From positions 62,001 through 126,000 of the forward strand of contig JALDRK010000007.1 in the NCBI GenBank assembly GCA_031315915.1: DNA of 64,000 bases, written 5' to 3'. Made by a program: the position numbers and the translations under genes. Below are positions 46,894-56,012 of the stretch, piece after piece. Numbering within the stretch: position 1 is the first letter of the stretch; each line of letters begins with the position of its first letter. The notes under the pieces were generated by a model, which ran no database searches, was not told the origin of the DNA, and was given only the letters and a program-made list of their open reading frames with translations. This DNA comes from Nitrospirales bacterium (GTDB lineage: Bacteria > Nitrospirota > Nitrospiria > Nitrospirales > UBA8639).

Positions 46894-47757
46894 TTATCGA
46901 ACAAGCAGAATCGGATAGTCAGTCTGATGGAGAAGAGCATGCGAAACGCTTCCCATGAGAAACCGCGATAGTCCTCCCCGACTATGTGTGCCCATCATAA
47001 TCAGATCCGGCTGGAAGGCTTTTGCCTGATCCAAAATGGCCGATGCCGGATTGCCTATTCCAACCTGAGAATGGCATGAGTAGTTCATCTTCAGAAGGCG
47101 TTGAGTGACCCCCTCCAGCTTGGCTTGCGCATTTTCCAAGGCCTGAACTTCCATCATTTTAGAGAGGCCGACCGTAGTCGGCCAGGCTAATTGTGGTTGG
47201 GGCCAAACGCTGAATACCTGAATATCCACGGCATGGCGGAACGGCCGTAACTCTAAAAATTGAACAGCCATGCCGGCATCTTCTTCCCCTTCAATAGGAA
47301 GAAGAATTTTTTGAATCTGTGTACTGGGTGTCTTGACCACCAGAGTCGGACAGGGGGCATGCAAGACAATTCTGTGTGAAATGCTTCCCAGGATCAATTC
47401 TTGAATCTGCCCGAGACCTCTAGCCCCGACAAGAATCAAATTGGCGTGGGAGGACCGGGCGGTTTCCAGGATGACGTCAACCGGATGTCCGATTTGATGA
47501 ATTTTTTCCACCTTGGAAAAATCGGAAGGCACAAGCCTTTCGGCCTGCTTTAATAATTCTTCTCCCTCACCGCGAAGTTGGGCGGTGATGGTCCGTTGTG
47601 CTTCTTCTCTCACATTCGGAGTGATAAGGGGGTAATTCAAGTCTGGAAGAGCCAAGGCATGCACCAAGATACATTCTTCAGGCGGCGCAAAATGTGCAAG
47701 GGTGTGCAAAGCAAAGGTTGAAAAAGAAGATCCGTCAATTGCTATGATAATTTTCAT
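46894..47757 (-). CDS. Universal stress protein, two UspA domains
   Basis: 287 aa, intact paralogue of the broken gene at 25074. ATP-binding motifs LVGARGLGQIQELILGSISHRI and MMGTHSRGGLSRFLMGSVSHAL. It lies with Hsp20 and the cupredoxin on one strand, a stress-gene cluster next to a sigma-54 activator encoded on the other strand. Confidence 0.93.
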   Translation of the reverse strand: MKIIIAIDGSSFSTFALHTLAHFAPPEECILVHALALPDLNYPLITPNVREEAQRTITAQLRGEGEELLKQAERLVPSDFSKVEKIHQIGHPVDVILETARSSHANLILVGARGLGQIQELILGSISHRIVLHAPCPTLVVKTPSTQIQKILLPIEGEEDAGMAVQFLELRPFRHAVDIQVFSVWPQPQLAWPTTVGLSKMMEVQALENAQAKLEGVTQRLLKMNYSCHSQVGIGNPASAILDQAKAFQPDLIMMGTHSRGGLSRFLMGSVSHALLHQTDYPILLVR

Positions 47758-48062
47758 CTTTAATCTTCAGGATAGGTGGATTACCTGGTATCGCATGTCG
47801 GAAGGGCTTAGAGCAAGTCGAATGCCGTATAACCAAGGTATTTTCGGGATGTGGGAAGACGGACCAGAAAAAAATTGCGTTCCAGTGCCGGAACTCACAC
47901 GAAAACCTATTGGTAAATGAGTGCGTGATATTTATTTTTGTTGCATTATGCACCAGAATATGATTAAGAGGTGGGGCAAAATGCACTCATAGCACGGATT
48001 CCTGGTGAGAGATTGGTTGGTTTTTGTTTAAAAACAGTCTGAATAGCGGGATTACCAAGATT
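47758..48062. other. Divergent promoter region between Usp and NtrC-type regulator
   Basis: 305 bases between divergently transcribed genes. The regulator may bind here, but I see no clear GG-N10-GC sigma-54 promoter on either strand. Confidence 0.4.
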
Positions 48063-49466
48063 ATGAACATGAACGATCTTTCTTCCAAGAAAACTGTCAG
48101 GGTTCACCCGGCTCCCGGCATTTTGGTCGTGGATGATGAACCGGAAATGCGGCATCTCCTTCGGGAAATGTTGGAAGAGGAACAGTATCACGTCCAAGTG
48201 GCTTCCGACGGCCAAGAGGCAATTGGCCATATGGAGCACGAACGTTTTCCTGTAGTGTTGACCGATTTACGGATGAAAGGCATGGGAGGGTTGGAGTTGC
48301 TTGAGCATGTCCAACGCATCCATCCGGAAACCAATTTGGTCATGATGACCGCCTTTGGGACGGTTGAATCCGCGGTCGAAGCTATGAAGCAGGGGGCGTT
48401 CGATTATCTGACCAAGCCCATTAAAACCGACGAACTGTTGGTGACGGTCAGGAAAGCTCTGAACGAGGCATTGTTACGTGAAGAGGTTCGACAGCTTCGG
48501 CAGCAGGTCAGCCGGGAGTATGCCTTTGACCAAATTCTGGGGAAAAGTAAACCCATGAAGGAAATTTTCGATTTGATCCGCCGGGTCGCGGATTCTCCGA
48601 CCAATATTCTGATTACGGGGGAAAGCGGAACCGGGAAGGAATTAGTGGCGAAGGCCATTCACTTTAATAGCCAGCGGCGGGGAGCGCCCTTTGTGCCGGT
48701 GAATTGTGCCGCCATCCCCGAAACATTGTTGGAAAGTGAATTGTTTGGGCATGTGCGAGGGGCCTTTACCGATGCCAAATCCGATAAACGCGGGTTGTTT
48801 GAAGAAGCGCAGGGCGGCACCCTGTTTTTGGATGAAATCAGTGAAATGCCCCTGATGTTGCAAGCCAAATTGCTGCGAGCGGTTCAAGAACGGGAAATCC
48901 GTCGGGTTGGGGCTACCAAGTCTCTTACCATCAATGTTCGGATCATTGCAGCGACTAATGTGACACTGGCCGATGAAGTGAAAGCCAAGCGGTTTCGCGA
49001 GGATTTGTATTACCGACTCAATGTGATTGAAATTCGATTGCCGCCTTTGCGGGAACGACGGGAGGATATTCCCCTGTTAGTCCACGGGTTGCTTCAGAAA
49101 AGCCCTTCCGCTCAAGAAAAGCGCGTTGAGGGAGTAGCAGATGCTGCCATGGCCCGATTAATGGATTATGCCTGGCCCGGCAATGTTCGGGAATTGGAAA
49201 ACGTGATTGAACGGGCAGCGACGCTGACACAAGGGCAGAAAGTGGTGTTGGACGATTTGCCGTCGGCAATTCGGGAGATTACCGGAGAAGGACAGATCAT
49301 TGAAGATGCCGCCGAGCAGATGTTGCCGCTCGCCGGGCTGGAGCATGCCTATATCCGACGGGTGCTGGAAAAAATGGGAGGAAACAAATATCAAACGGCC
49401 CAGGTATTGGGCATTGATCGAAAAACCCTCTATCGAAAACTGGCCGAAATGGAACAGAAAGATTAA
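48063..49466 (+). CDS. NtrC-family sigma-54-dependent response regulator
   Basis: About 467 aa from ATG 48063; a TTG at 48024 would add 13 residues. Receiver domain with phospho-acceptor Asp in VVLTDLRMKG; AAA+ domain with Walker A GESGTGKE, sigma-54-contacting loop as GAFTDA (a common variant of GAFTGA), Walker B GGTLFLDEI; C-terminal Fis-type HTH (NKYQTAQVLGIDRKTLYRKL). Activates sigma-54 promoters when phosphorylated. The PAS kinase 220 bases downstream is the probable partner. Confidence 0.93.
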   Translation: MNMNDLSSKKTVRVHPAPGILVVDDEPEMRHLLREMLEEEQYHVQVASDGQEAIGHMEHERFPVVLTDLRMKGMGGLELLEHVQRIHPETNLVMMTAFGTVESAVEAMKQGAFDYLTKPIKTDELLVTVRKALNEALLREEVRQLRQQVSREYAFDQILGKSKPMKEIFDLIRRVADSPTNILITGESGTGKELVAKAIHFNSQRRGAPFVPVNCAAIPETLLESELFGHVRGAFTDAKSDKRGLFEEAQGGTLFLDEISEMPLMLQAKLLRAVQEREIRRVGATKSLTINVRIIAATNVTLADEVKAKRFREDLYYRLNVIEIRLPPLRERREDIPLLVHGLLQKSPSAQEKRVEGVADAAMARLMDYAWPGNVRELENVIERAATLTQGQKVVLDDLPSAIREITGEGQIIEDAAEQMLPLAGLEHAYIRRVLEKMGGNKYQTAQVLGIDRKTLYRKLAEMEQKD

Positions 49467-49686
49467 TCGGATTCCGAGAAACGTACGGCCATTCTTGTCA
49501 TTTTCATGTTTCCGACCCTTTCCCAGGGGAAGGACGAGCTAACGATACAAAATAAAAATGATCGGGCTTTGCCGACTTTCTGATTTTTGTCCGTTACGGT
49601 AAGATTTTCCTGCCCAGGCAGTTTCATGTTTTTCTGAAGTACGTTCCAATGCCGGATCATTGAGGCGTTGTCTTGCGAGTTGATCG

Positions 49687-51642
49687 ATGACGGACTCTCC
49701 GCTTTCTTCCAATCTTGAACGGGAACTGCATACGCTTCGGCAGGAGCTGGCCAACCTGCGAGCCATTCAAACCATGCATCAGGAAACCCAGGCAGGGTTG
49801 GAGGTTTTGGAACAGCAGTTAGCCGGCATCATCCATTCCGCGATGGACGGCATTATTACGATAGACGAGAACCATCGGGTCGTGTTGTTTAATACGGCGG
49901 CGGAGCAAATCTTTCGCTGTTCTGCCGAGGAAGCGGTGGGAAAACCACTCGATCAATTCCTTCCTCCCTCCTTGCGGCACATTCACCGTGCACATATTGA
50001 CCAGTTTGCAGAGAGCGAAGAACGTAACCGGCGGATGGATCCCTACCGCGAAATTCAAGGGGTTCGCCTGACCGGAGAAGAATTTCCGCTGGAGGCTTCC
50101 ATTTCGCAAGTGGAACGTTCGGGAAAAAAATGGTTTACCGTGATTCTCCGCGATATTACGCAACGGAAAGTCCAGGAAAATCGCATTTCCCAGCTTGGAC
50201 GCATTCTGGACGAGTCGATCAATGAAGTGTATGTGTTTGACGGAGAATCGCTGTTCTTCACACTAGCCAACCGGGCAGCCCGCGATAACACGGGATTTTC
50301 AATGGAGGAGCTGGCCGGGATGACTCCGCTGGACTTGAAATCGGAATTTACCCCGGAAGCCTTTGAAGAACTGGTCCAACCGTTGAAACAGGGCACACGT
50401 AGAAAAATAGATTTCCAGACAACCCACCGGAGAAAAAATAGGACCACTTACCCGGTGGAAGTGCATGTGCAATATTTAACGCAAGAAGGGAAAGGATTTT
50501 TTGTTGCCATCATTTTGGATCTTACCGAACGAATCAAAACCCAACAGCAATTACAGGAAACTCAACGTACGTTGTCCACGTTGCTGACCAACCTCCCCGG
50601 AATGGTCTATCGATGCAGAAATGATGAAGGGTGGACCATGGAATTTCTTAGCCCCGGTTGTCAAGGTCTGACCGGATATTCCTCGGACGCCTTTCTCGGG
50701 GCCAATTCTCTTTCGTACGCCAGGGATGTCATTCTCCCGGAAGAATACGGCAGGGTTCATCAGGAAATGCAGGATGCGTTAAAGAGTCAACGTCCGTTTC
50801 AGCTTTCCTATCGGATCAGGACGGCTCATGGGACCCTCAAATGGGTTTGGGAACAAGGCTGTGGAATTTACTCCGAAGGTGGGACGGTTCTGGCGATCGA
50901 AGGGTATATCATCGATATTACCCAAGAGCGCATGTTAGAGGATCAACTGCGAAAAACGGAACGGTTGGCGGAATTGGGCACGTTGGCCTCCGGGATGGCG
51001 CATGAAATTGGGACGCCGATGAACGTCATCCTGGGGCGGGCGGAACTCCTCATGCGCAAAGCCAAGGATGAACATACGCGATCGGGGCTAGCGACCATTG
51101 TGACGCAAGTCGAGCGGATCACGAAAATCATGAATCAGTTGCTGAGTTTCGCTCGACGGCGGCCTTCTGAACGACGGGCGGTGGATTTACGTACCGTGGT
51201 AACGGACGTGTTGGATGTGTTGCGGGAGAAACTGCGAAAGCAGGGCATCCAGGTTCAGCGGATGGAGGCCCCTTCCATACCACGGGCTTGTGCTGACCCC
51301 GACCAGATGAATCAGGTTCTCTTGAACTTGGTGTTGAATGCGTGTCAGGCGATGCCTGAGGGAGGCACGTTGACCCTGGGACTTCGCCCGGTTGGGGAGG
51401 GAGTGGAACTCAAGGTGCAGGATACCGGGTGTGGCATGTCCGATGAGGATGCGAAAAAAGTCTTTGACCCGTTTTTTACCACCAAACCGGTGGGGGAAGG
51501 CACCGGACTGGGATTGACCGTGGTCCATGGCATTGTGCAAGAACATGAGGGAACCATTCGTATCGGCAGTGCTCCCGGGCAAGGGGCCACCTTTATTGTC
51601 ACGCTGCCCATCCATCATCCTCATGCCCTCTCCGTACCGTGA
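49687..51642 (+). CDS. PAS-domain sensor histidine kinase (NtrB-like)
   Basis: 651 aa, no membrane helix, so cytoplasmic. Begins with a coiled coil (about 8-40), then three PAS domains (about 45-165, 170-285, 295-415) and a kinase core with H-box GMAHEIGTPMNVILGRAEL near residue 440, N box NLVLNACQAMP, and G boxes DTGCGMSD and GTGLGLTV. The H-box form is that of NtrB-type kinases. It probably phosphorylates the regulator encoded just upstream. Input signal unknown (redox, oxygen or nitrogen are typical for PAS). Confidence 0.92.
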   Translation: MTDSPLSSNLERELHTLRQELANLRAIQTMHQETQAGLEVLEQQLAGIIHSAMDGIITIDENHRVVLFNTAAEQIFRCSAEEAVGKPLDQFLPPSLRHIHRAHIDQFAESEERNRRMDPYREIQGVRLTGEEFPLEASISQVERSGKKWFTVILRDITQRKVQENRISQLGRILDESINEVYVFDGESLFFTLANRAARDNTGFSMEELAGMTPLDLKSEFTPEAFEELVQPLKQGTRRKIDFQTTHRRKNRTTYPVEVHVQYLTQEGKGFFVAIILDLTERIKTQQQLQETQRTLSTLLTNLPGMVYRCRNDEGWTMEFLSPGCQGLTGYSSDAFLGANSLSYARDVILPEEYGRVHQEMQDALKSQRPFQLSYRIRTAHGTLKWVWEQGCGIYSEGGTVLAIEGYIIDITQERMLEDQLRKTERLAELGTLASGMAHEIGTPMNVILGRAELLMRKAKDEHTRSGLATIVTQVERITKIMNQLLSFARRRPSERRAVDLRTVVTDVLDVLREKLRKQGIQVQRMEAPSIPRACADPDQMNQVLLNLVLNACQAMPEGGTLTLGLRPVGEGVELKVQDTGCGMSDEDAKKVFDPFFTTKPVGEGTGLGLTVVHGIVQEHEGTIRIGSAPGQGATFIVTLPIHHPHALSVP

Positions 51643-51653
51643 AACGACGGGTC

Positions 51654-52514
51654 TTAGTGTCCTTCCGGCTCAATGTGGACGATTACGTCCTCCACAGCCT
51701 CGAAATGTGCAATCAACCGTTCTTCAACCGTGCTTGCCAGACTGTGGGCTTGTTCCACTGACCAGGCAGGATCGACATGGATCGACAGGTCGACAAAGAC
51801 ATGATGAGCCAAGCCGCGGGTCCTGATGTCGTGGCAATCCAAAATGCCCGGTATGGTCATCACGATCTGAAGAATGTCTTGGGGATCCAGACGGACTGCA
51901 TCAGTTAAAGATTGCAGGACATCTGTGAACACCATGTAGGCTGTCCAGGCAATTACCCCCGCAATCAGCACGGCCACTAGAGAATCCACAGAGGGATAAC
52001 CTGCCTGAACCGCGATCAGTCCTGCCAGGACCGACAAGGAAGTCAGCACATCGCTGGCGGTGTGGTAGGAGTCTGCCGTCAAAATGTCGCTTTTGAGTTC
52101 GGTCCCCTTTTGGCGTTCCCAACGGGTGACAGCGATATTGACGACCATCGTGACCATCATGACGACAAAACTGATGGTGGTTACCTGTGGATGAAGGTCC
52201 ATCGTCCATGAGCGATAGGCTTTCCATAGCAGATAGAAACAGGTCAGGACCAGAACCCCCCCGATGGAAGCAGCAGCCAACGATTCAAATTTTTTGTGAC
52301 CATAGGGATGTTGGGTATCCGGAGGTGGAGCGGCCAACCAAAGGCCAATCAGTCCCACTACATTGGATGCGCCATCAAAAAAGGAATGAAGTCCGTCCGC
52401 TTGCATACCAATGGATTGCGTGAGCACTCCATATCCCCACTTCGCGGCCGCGACGAAGGCATTCAGCATCAGGACCCACCATAAGATTTTCCGAACTTCT
52501 GAGAGACGACTCAT
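51654..52514 (-). CDS. Cation diffusion facilitator (CDF) family metal transporter
   Basis: 286 aa with six membrane helices. The metal site is visible: LHSFFDGASN (HxxxD) in helix II and DSYHTASDVLTS (HxxxD) in helix V; a C-terminal cytoplasmic dimerisation domain contains VFVDLSIHVDPAWSVEQAHSLA. Exports divalent cations such as Zn, Fe or Mn in exchange for protons. It converges with the histidine kinase gene. Confidence 0.94.
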   Translation of the reverse strand: MSRLSEVRKILWWVLMLNAFVAAAKWGYGVLTQSIGMQADGLHSFFDGASNVVGLIGLWLAAPPPDTQHPYGHKKFESLAAASIGGVLVLTCFYLLWKAYRSWTMDLHPQVTTISFVVMMVTMVVNIAVTRWERQKGTELKSDILTADSYHTASDVLTSLSVLAGLIAVQAGYPSVDSLVAVLIAGVIAWTAYMVFTDVLQSLTDAVRLDPQDILQIVMTIPGILDCHDIRTRGLAHHVFVDLSIHVDPAWSVEQAHSLASTVEERLIAHFEAVEDVIVHIEPEGH

Positions 52515-52885
52515 ACGGGCTGAAACCTCACGAAGTATGGGGCGATCAATTATTGGTTGAATATGTCTTCATAGAAGCGCGCCACATGTCTAGCCCTGGT
52601 ATTCCTCGATCAGGTTGCCTCGTTAGATAACCGGGAGAAAATATTTTGATTGAAACACTCGAAAATCCAACAGTCATAAGTGTTGCTCCCCTTGGAAGAG
52701 AGGTAGTGTAAGTCCATTTAGAAGGACGGATGGGTTTCCTGTTCAACCAGTCATGTGAGGATGAAATTTCCTATGCAAACACTGTCTGTCTGCTTCTTTC
52801 TCCCAGGTCGTCGGTTTCCCGGATGGCTATCCCAGAATGCTCCACAGCAGATCTTTGTCAACCCGAGTGCGATTCCCGCCAAAAT
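52515..52885. other. Intergenic region between CDF and OPT genes
   Basis: 371 bases. Holds the CDF promoter and the OPT 3' end. No gene, repeat or obvious terminator. Confidence 0.35.
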
Positions 52886-54709
52886 TTAAAAGAGTAATTC
52901 CACAAGAATGCTGGCGACACCTGTGAGACTTTCGCCGGCGACGAGGCCTGCAGCCAGCGCCATCAAAAATCGTTCGCCCCAGGTTTTGGCAAATTTTATG
53001 ATAATGAATCCAAGAAGGGCACCGAGAAACAGTGACAGCGAGTTCCAAGCAGGAATCACAAATGCAAGTCCCATCGCCGGGGTGCTGGGTATCCATCGGC
53101 GGATGGCCGATGGGACGCGTTGCTCCAAAAGAACCATCCCCACACCGATCAGACCGGCAAGGCTCATGGCCCAGAGACTTCCCGATGGAATGGCCTCCAT
53201 ACCCTGTTGAAAAACTTCGGCGACGGCTTTCCAGGTTGCGACTGCCGGAGCCGGCCATTCGATGGTTAACAGCATGGATTGCGGATCGGGAATGAGCACC
53301 AGGTAGACCGCACTGCCCACAAGAGATCCGGTGAGTACGCCGAACATTTGCGCCAGGACTTGCAATCGCGGAGAAGCGCCGATGAGCAAGCCCGTCTTGA
53401 GGTCGTGGAGTAGATCCGCACATTGTCCGGCCGCTCCGCCTGTGATGTTGGCCGCCATCAGATTCGTGGTGACATGACCTGGCATCAGCAAGCCGAACGT
53501 GAGTTGTGAAACTTTTCCCATGGCTCCGATTGGGGTAATGCCCGTTTCTCCTGAAACGCGTCCGGCCACGATGGCAAGCACAAAAGACAACAGGACCGCG
53601 AAGATCGCAAGGATCCATGAAATGTCGAATAAGACTATTTGGGTCGTTCCCGCAAACACCAAGGCCATCGCCAGTCCGACTACAAACCATTGACGGGGAA
53701 TCATGGAGGGATCATTCGGGGTGAAAAGCGATGGAGACGCATTTGGAGAACGACTGGAGGCAGAGACCATTGTCCTCCACGAACAGGCAAAAGACGTAAG
53801 TGAGGCCATGACCATCATGGTCACCCCCGGCCAGAGCAACCATTCCACCATCGGTCCGAACCAATGACTGTCTGGGGTCAGGTGTTCGGGAGGAATCCAG
53901 CCTTGCGTGAGGACCCACGGACCGACGAGTCCCCAGGCGAGTATGGCGCCGAGGAGCAACGAAAGGCCTGCGCGAAGTCCGATAATGGATCCAAAGCCAA
54001 CCATTAGGAGAGAGGGGTCGAGGACGAATCCGAGATTGGACAGAGACACGGTGGATACACCCGCAGTGTTCAGCAATGGTCCCTTGATCGGGAAAACCCA
54101 GCTGGTAGACAATTTGGGAATCGTCACCATTGCCTCATGGACAAGTTTGACCATACCGGCAATTCCCCCGGCCGTGAGAAGAACTTTCACCCGAGCCAGG
54201 GCTTCTCCTCCTTCTCCATACATTTCTCTGACGGTTTCTGCCGTGGCCACCCCGGCGGGAAACGGTAATTGGTCACGAAGCAGCATCTGGTGACGGAGTC
54301 CGATTGCGACCACGATGCCGATCAGACTGACGGACAAGATCCATACCGATAACAGGGACCAAGGCAATTGTTCATTCGTCAGTATGGCTAAGGCGGGGAT
54401 GGGCGCGACCAATCCGGAAGAGATAATGGAGGCAGCTGCAGATGCCGTGGTTTGGTTGATATTATTTTCAAGAAGTCCCCAGCGTTCCGTGTGAGCCGTG
54501 GTTTCCAGGACTTTCCAAAACGCAAAGCTGAGCAAGGCGGCCGTAATGGACATATTGAATGCCCAGCCGATTTTCAGACCGCTATAAATGTTGCACGGCG
54601 TGAGAAGGGCTCCCAACACCATCCCCGTGGCAATAGCACGAAGTGTGAATTGGGGATCGGAGCTGTGAGATCCGGGAACGCTATGGGGCGATGGGAGTAA
54701 AGACATCAA
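52886..54709 (-). CDS. OPT-family oligopeptide transporter
   Basis: 607 aa, about 14-16 hydrophobic segments. N-terminal FTLRAIATGMVLGALLTPCNIYSGLKIGWAFNMSI is a hallmark of prokaryotic OPT proteins, with GVATAETVREMYGEGGEAL further on. Imports small peptides or metal chelates with protons. It follows the NAGGN peptidase gene by 87 bases on the same strand and could take up or recycle dipeptides in that pathway; this link is inferred. Confidence 0.88.
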   Translation of the reverse strand: MMSLLPSPHSVPGSHSSDPQFTLRAIATGMVLGALLTPCNIYSGLKIGWAFNMSITAALLSFAFWKVLETTAHTERWGLLENNINQTTASAAASIISSGLVAPIPALAILTNEQLPWSLLSVWILSVSLIGIVVAIGLRHQMLLRDQLPFPAGVATAETVREMYGEGGEALARVKVLLTAGGIAGMVKLVHEAMVTIPKLSTSWVFPIKGPLLNTAGVSTVSLSNLGFVLDPSLLMVGFGSIIGLRAGLSLLLGAILAWGLVGPWVLTQGWIPPEHLTPDSHWFGPMVEWLLWPGVTMMVMASLTSFACSWRTMVSASSRSPNASPSLFTPNDPSMIPRQWFVVGLAMALVFAGTTQIVLFDISWILAIFAVLLSFVLAIVAGRVSGETGITPIGAMGKVSQLTFGLLMPGHVTTNLMAANITGGAAGQCADLLHDLKTGLLIGASPRLQVLAQMFGVLTGSLVGSAVYLVLIPDPQSMLLTIEWPAPAVATWKAVAEVFQQGMEAIPSGSLWAMSLAGLIGVGMVLLEQRVPSAIRRWIPSTPAMGLAFVIPAWNSLSLFLGALLGFIIIKFAKTWGERFLMALAAGLVAGESLTGVASILVELLF

Positions 54710-54796
54710 TTCATAAACGGCGATGCACCTGAGAACTCCACGATATCACGTACAAAAAGGAGAGAAAGTTCGTCCTGGCAGGCTCAGTGCAAAGGG

Positions 54797-55988
54797 TCAT
54801 ATTGAAGGTTTTCCTGTTTCTTCGTCAGCAGGGGGGAATGCGGTTTCTTCGATTGGCTGTGTTGGAAAATCATTGTCGGACCCTAATTTATTGCGATCTC
54901 TCCAGAATACAGGCTCATTGAGCATATACCACGCCAGTAATTCGGCAATGGCTTCTAGTCCGCTCAGATGAGTCCGCTCATATCCATGTGAAGAGTCGAC
55001 ACCAAATGTCAGGAGGGCGGTCCGAATGTCGTTCCCGGCCTCCACGGCGGACGCACTATCGCTTCGATAATCGCAAAAAATGTCGCGTTGAAAAGGGATG
55101 TCATGCTCCACACATAAAGCGATCAGCCGTCTGACAAGATGATAATCAAATGGCCCCGCCGAATCGGCCATGGCAATCGTGGCTCCAAATTCGCTCGACG
55201 CCTGAAATGGAGCAGGGGTGCCATTATCGATCGTGACCATTTCGGCGACATCGCCATGCAAAATCGCCGATGCCCCGGACCCTACTTCTTCGGAAATCGT
55301 AAACAGTAAATGACAATCCACGGGAAGTGGGGTGCCCATTTCGAGGGTGGCTTTGGCAGCAGCCAGGATGGTGGCCACTCCGGCTTTATCGTCCAGATGT
55401 CGCGAGTTGATAAATCCATTGGGACTGATTTCGGTTGAAGGATCCACCGCAATAAAATCGCCGATGTGGATCCCCAGTCTGGTAAGATCCTGTTCTGTTG
55501 ATAACGTCCGCATCACGCCGTTTTCGTCCATGACCGCTTCATCCAGCCGAACTTCCAGGTTCTTCCACGACACCGGTTGAGTATCGATTTCTTCACCGTA
55601 GGTATGGCCGGAGGCTTTGAGCGGCAAAATGGTACCGCGATACATGCCCGTATCGGTAAAAAAGGGTTACCCGCGCCCCCTCGGCAAAGCGGCTGGACCA
55701 GGTTCCGACTGGCACAATTTCCAACCGGCCGTTGTGTTTGAGCCATTTGACCAACGCCCCCAACGTATCCAAATGACCCACAATGGCTCGAGCCGGGGCA
55801 CGGACCTTTCCTTTGATAGTGGCCCGAATGGCTCCGCGTCGAGTGAGTTCCAAGGGAATACCTAATTGTTTGAGTTCGTTGGAGACCGTGTGAACGATTT
55901 GATCGGTGTACCCGGTCGGACTCGGAATCGCCAACAGGGTTCTTAGCGTATGGATCAGATATTGCGAATCAATTTTTGGTTTGATCAT
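54797..55988 (-). pseudogene. M42-family peptidase of the NAGGN osmolyte system, one frameshift
   Basis: Zinc aminopeptidase fold (M42/M20). First part: LLAIPSPTGYTDQIV and AIVGHLDTLGALV (His and Asp ligands); second part: NSRHLDDKAGVATIL-type motif as NGFINSRHLDDKAGVA, the catalytic FTISEEVGSGAS, and DSAGPFDYHLV. The frames are joined at about 55660, where a run of six T has one too many (or lacks two); repaired length about 397 aa. It follows the NAGGN synthetase by 24 bases, as in known clusters, and probably degrades the osmolyte. Confidence 0.85.
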
Positions 55989-56012
55989 AAGATCCCCTGT
56001 GGGCGCGTGGAA

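Noticed and set aside
52827..53690. 287-codon minus-strand frame
   Set aside because: Lies in another frame of the OPT transporter gene; Arg/Gly/His-rich composition typical of a shadow.
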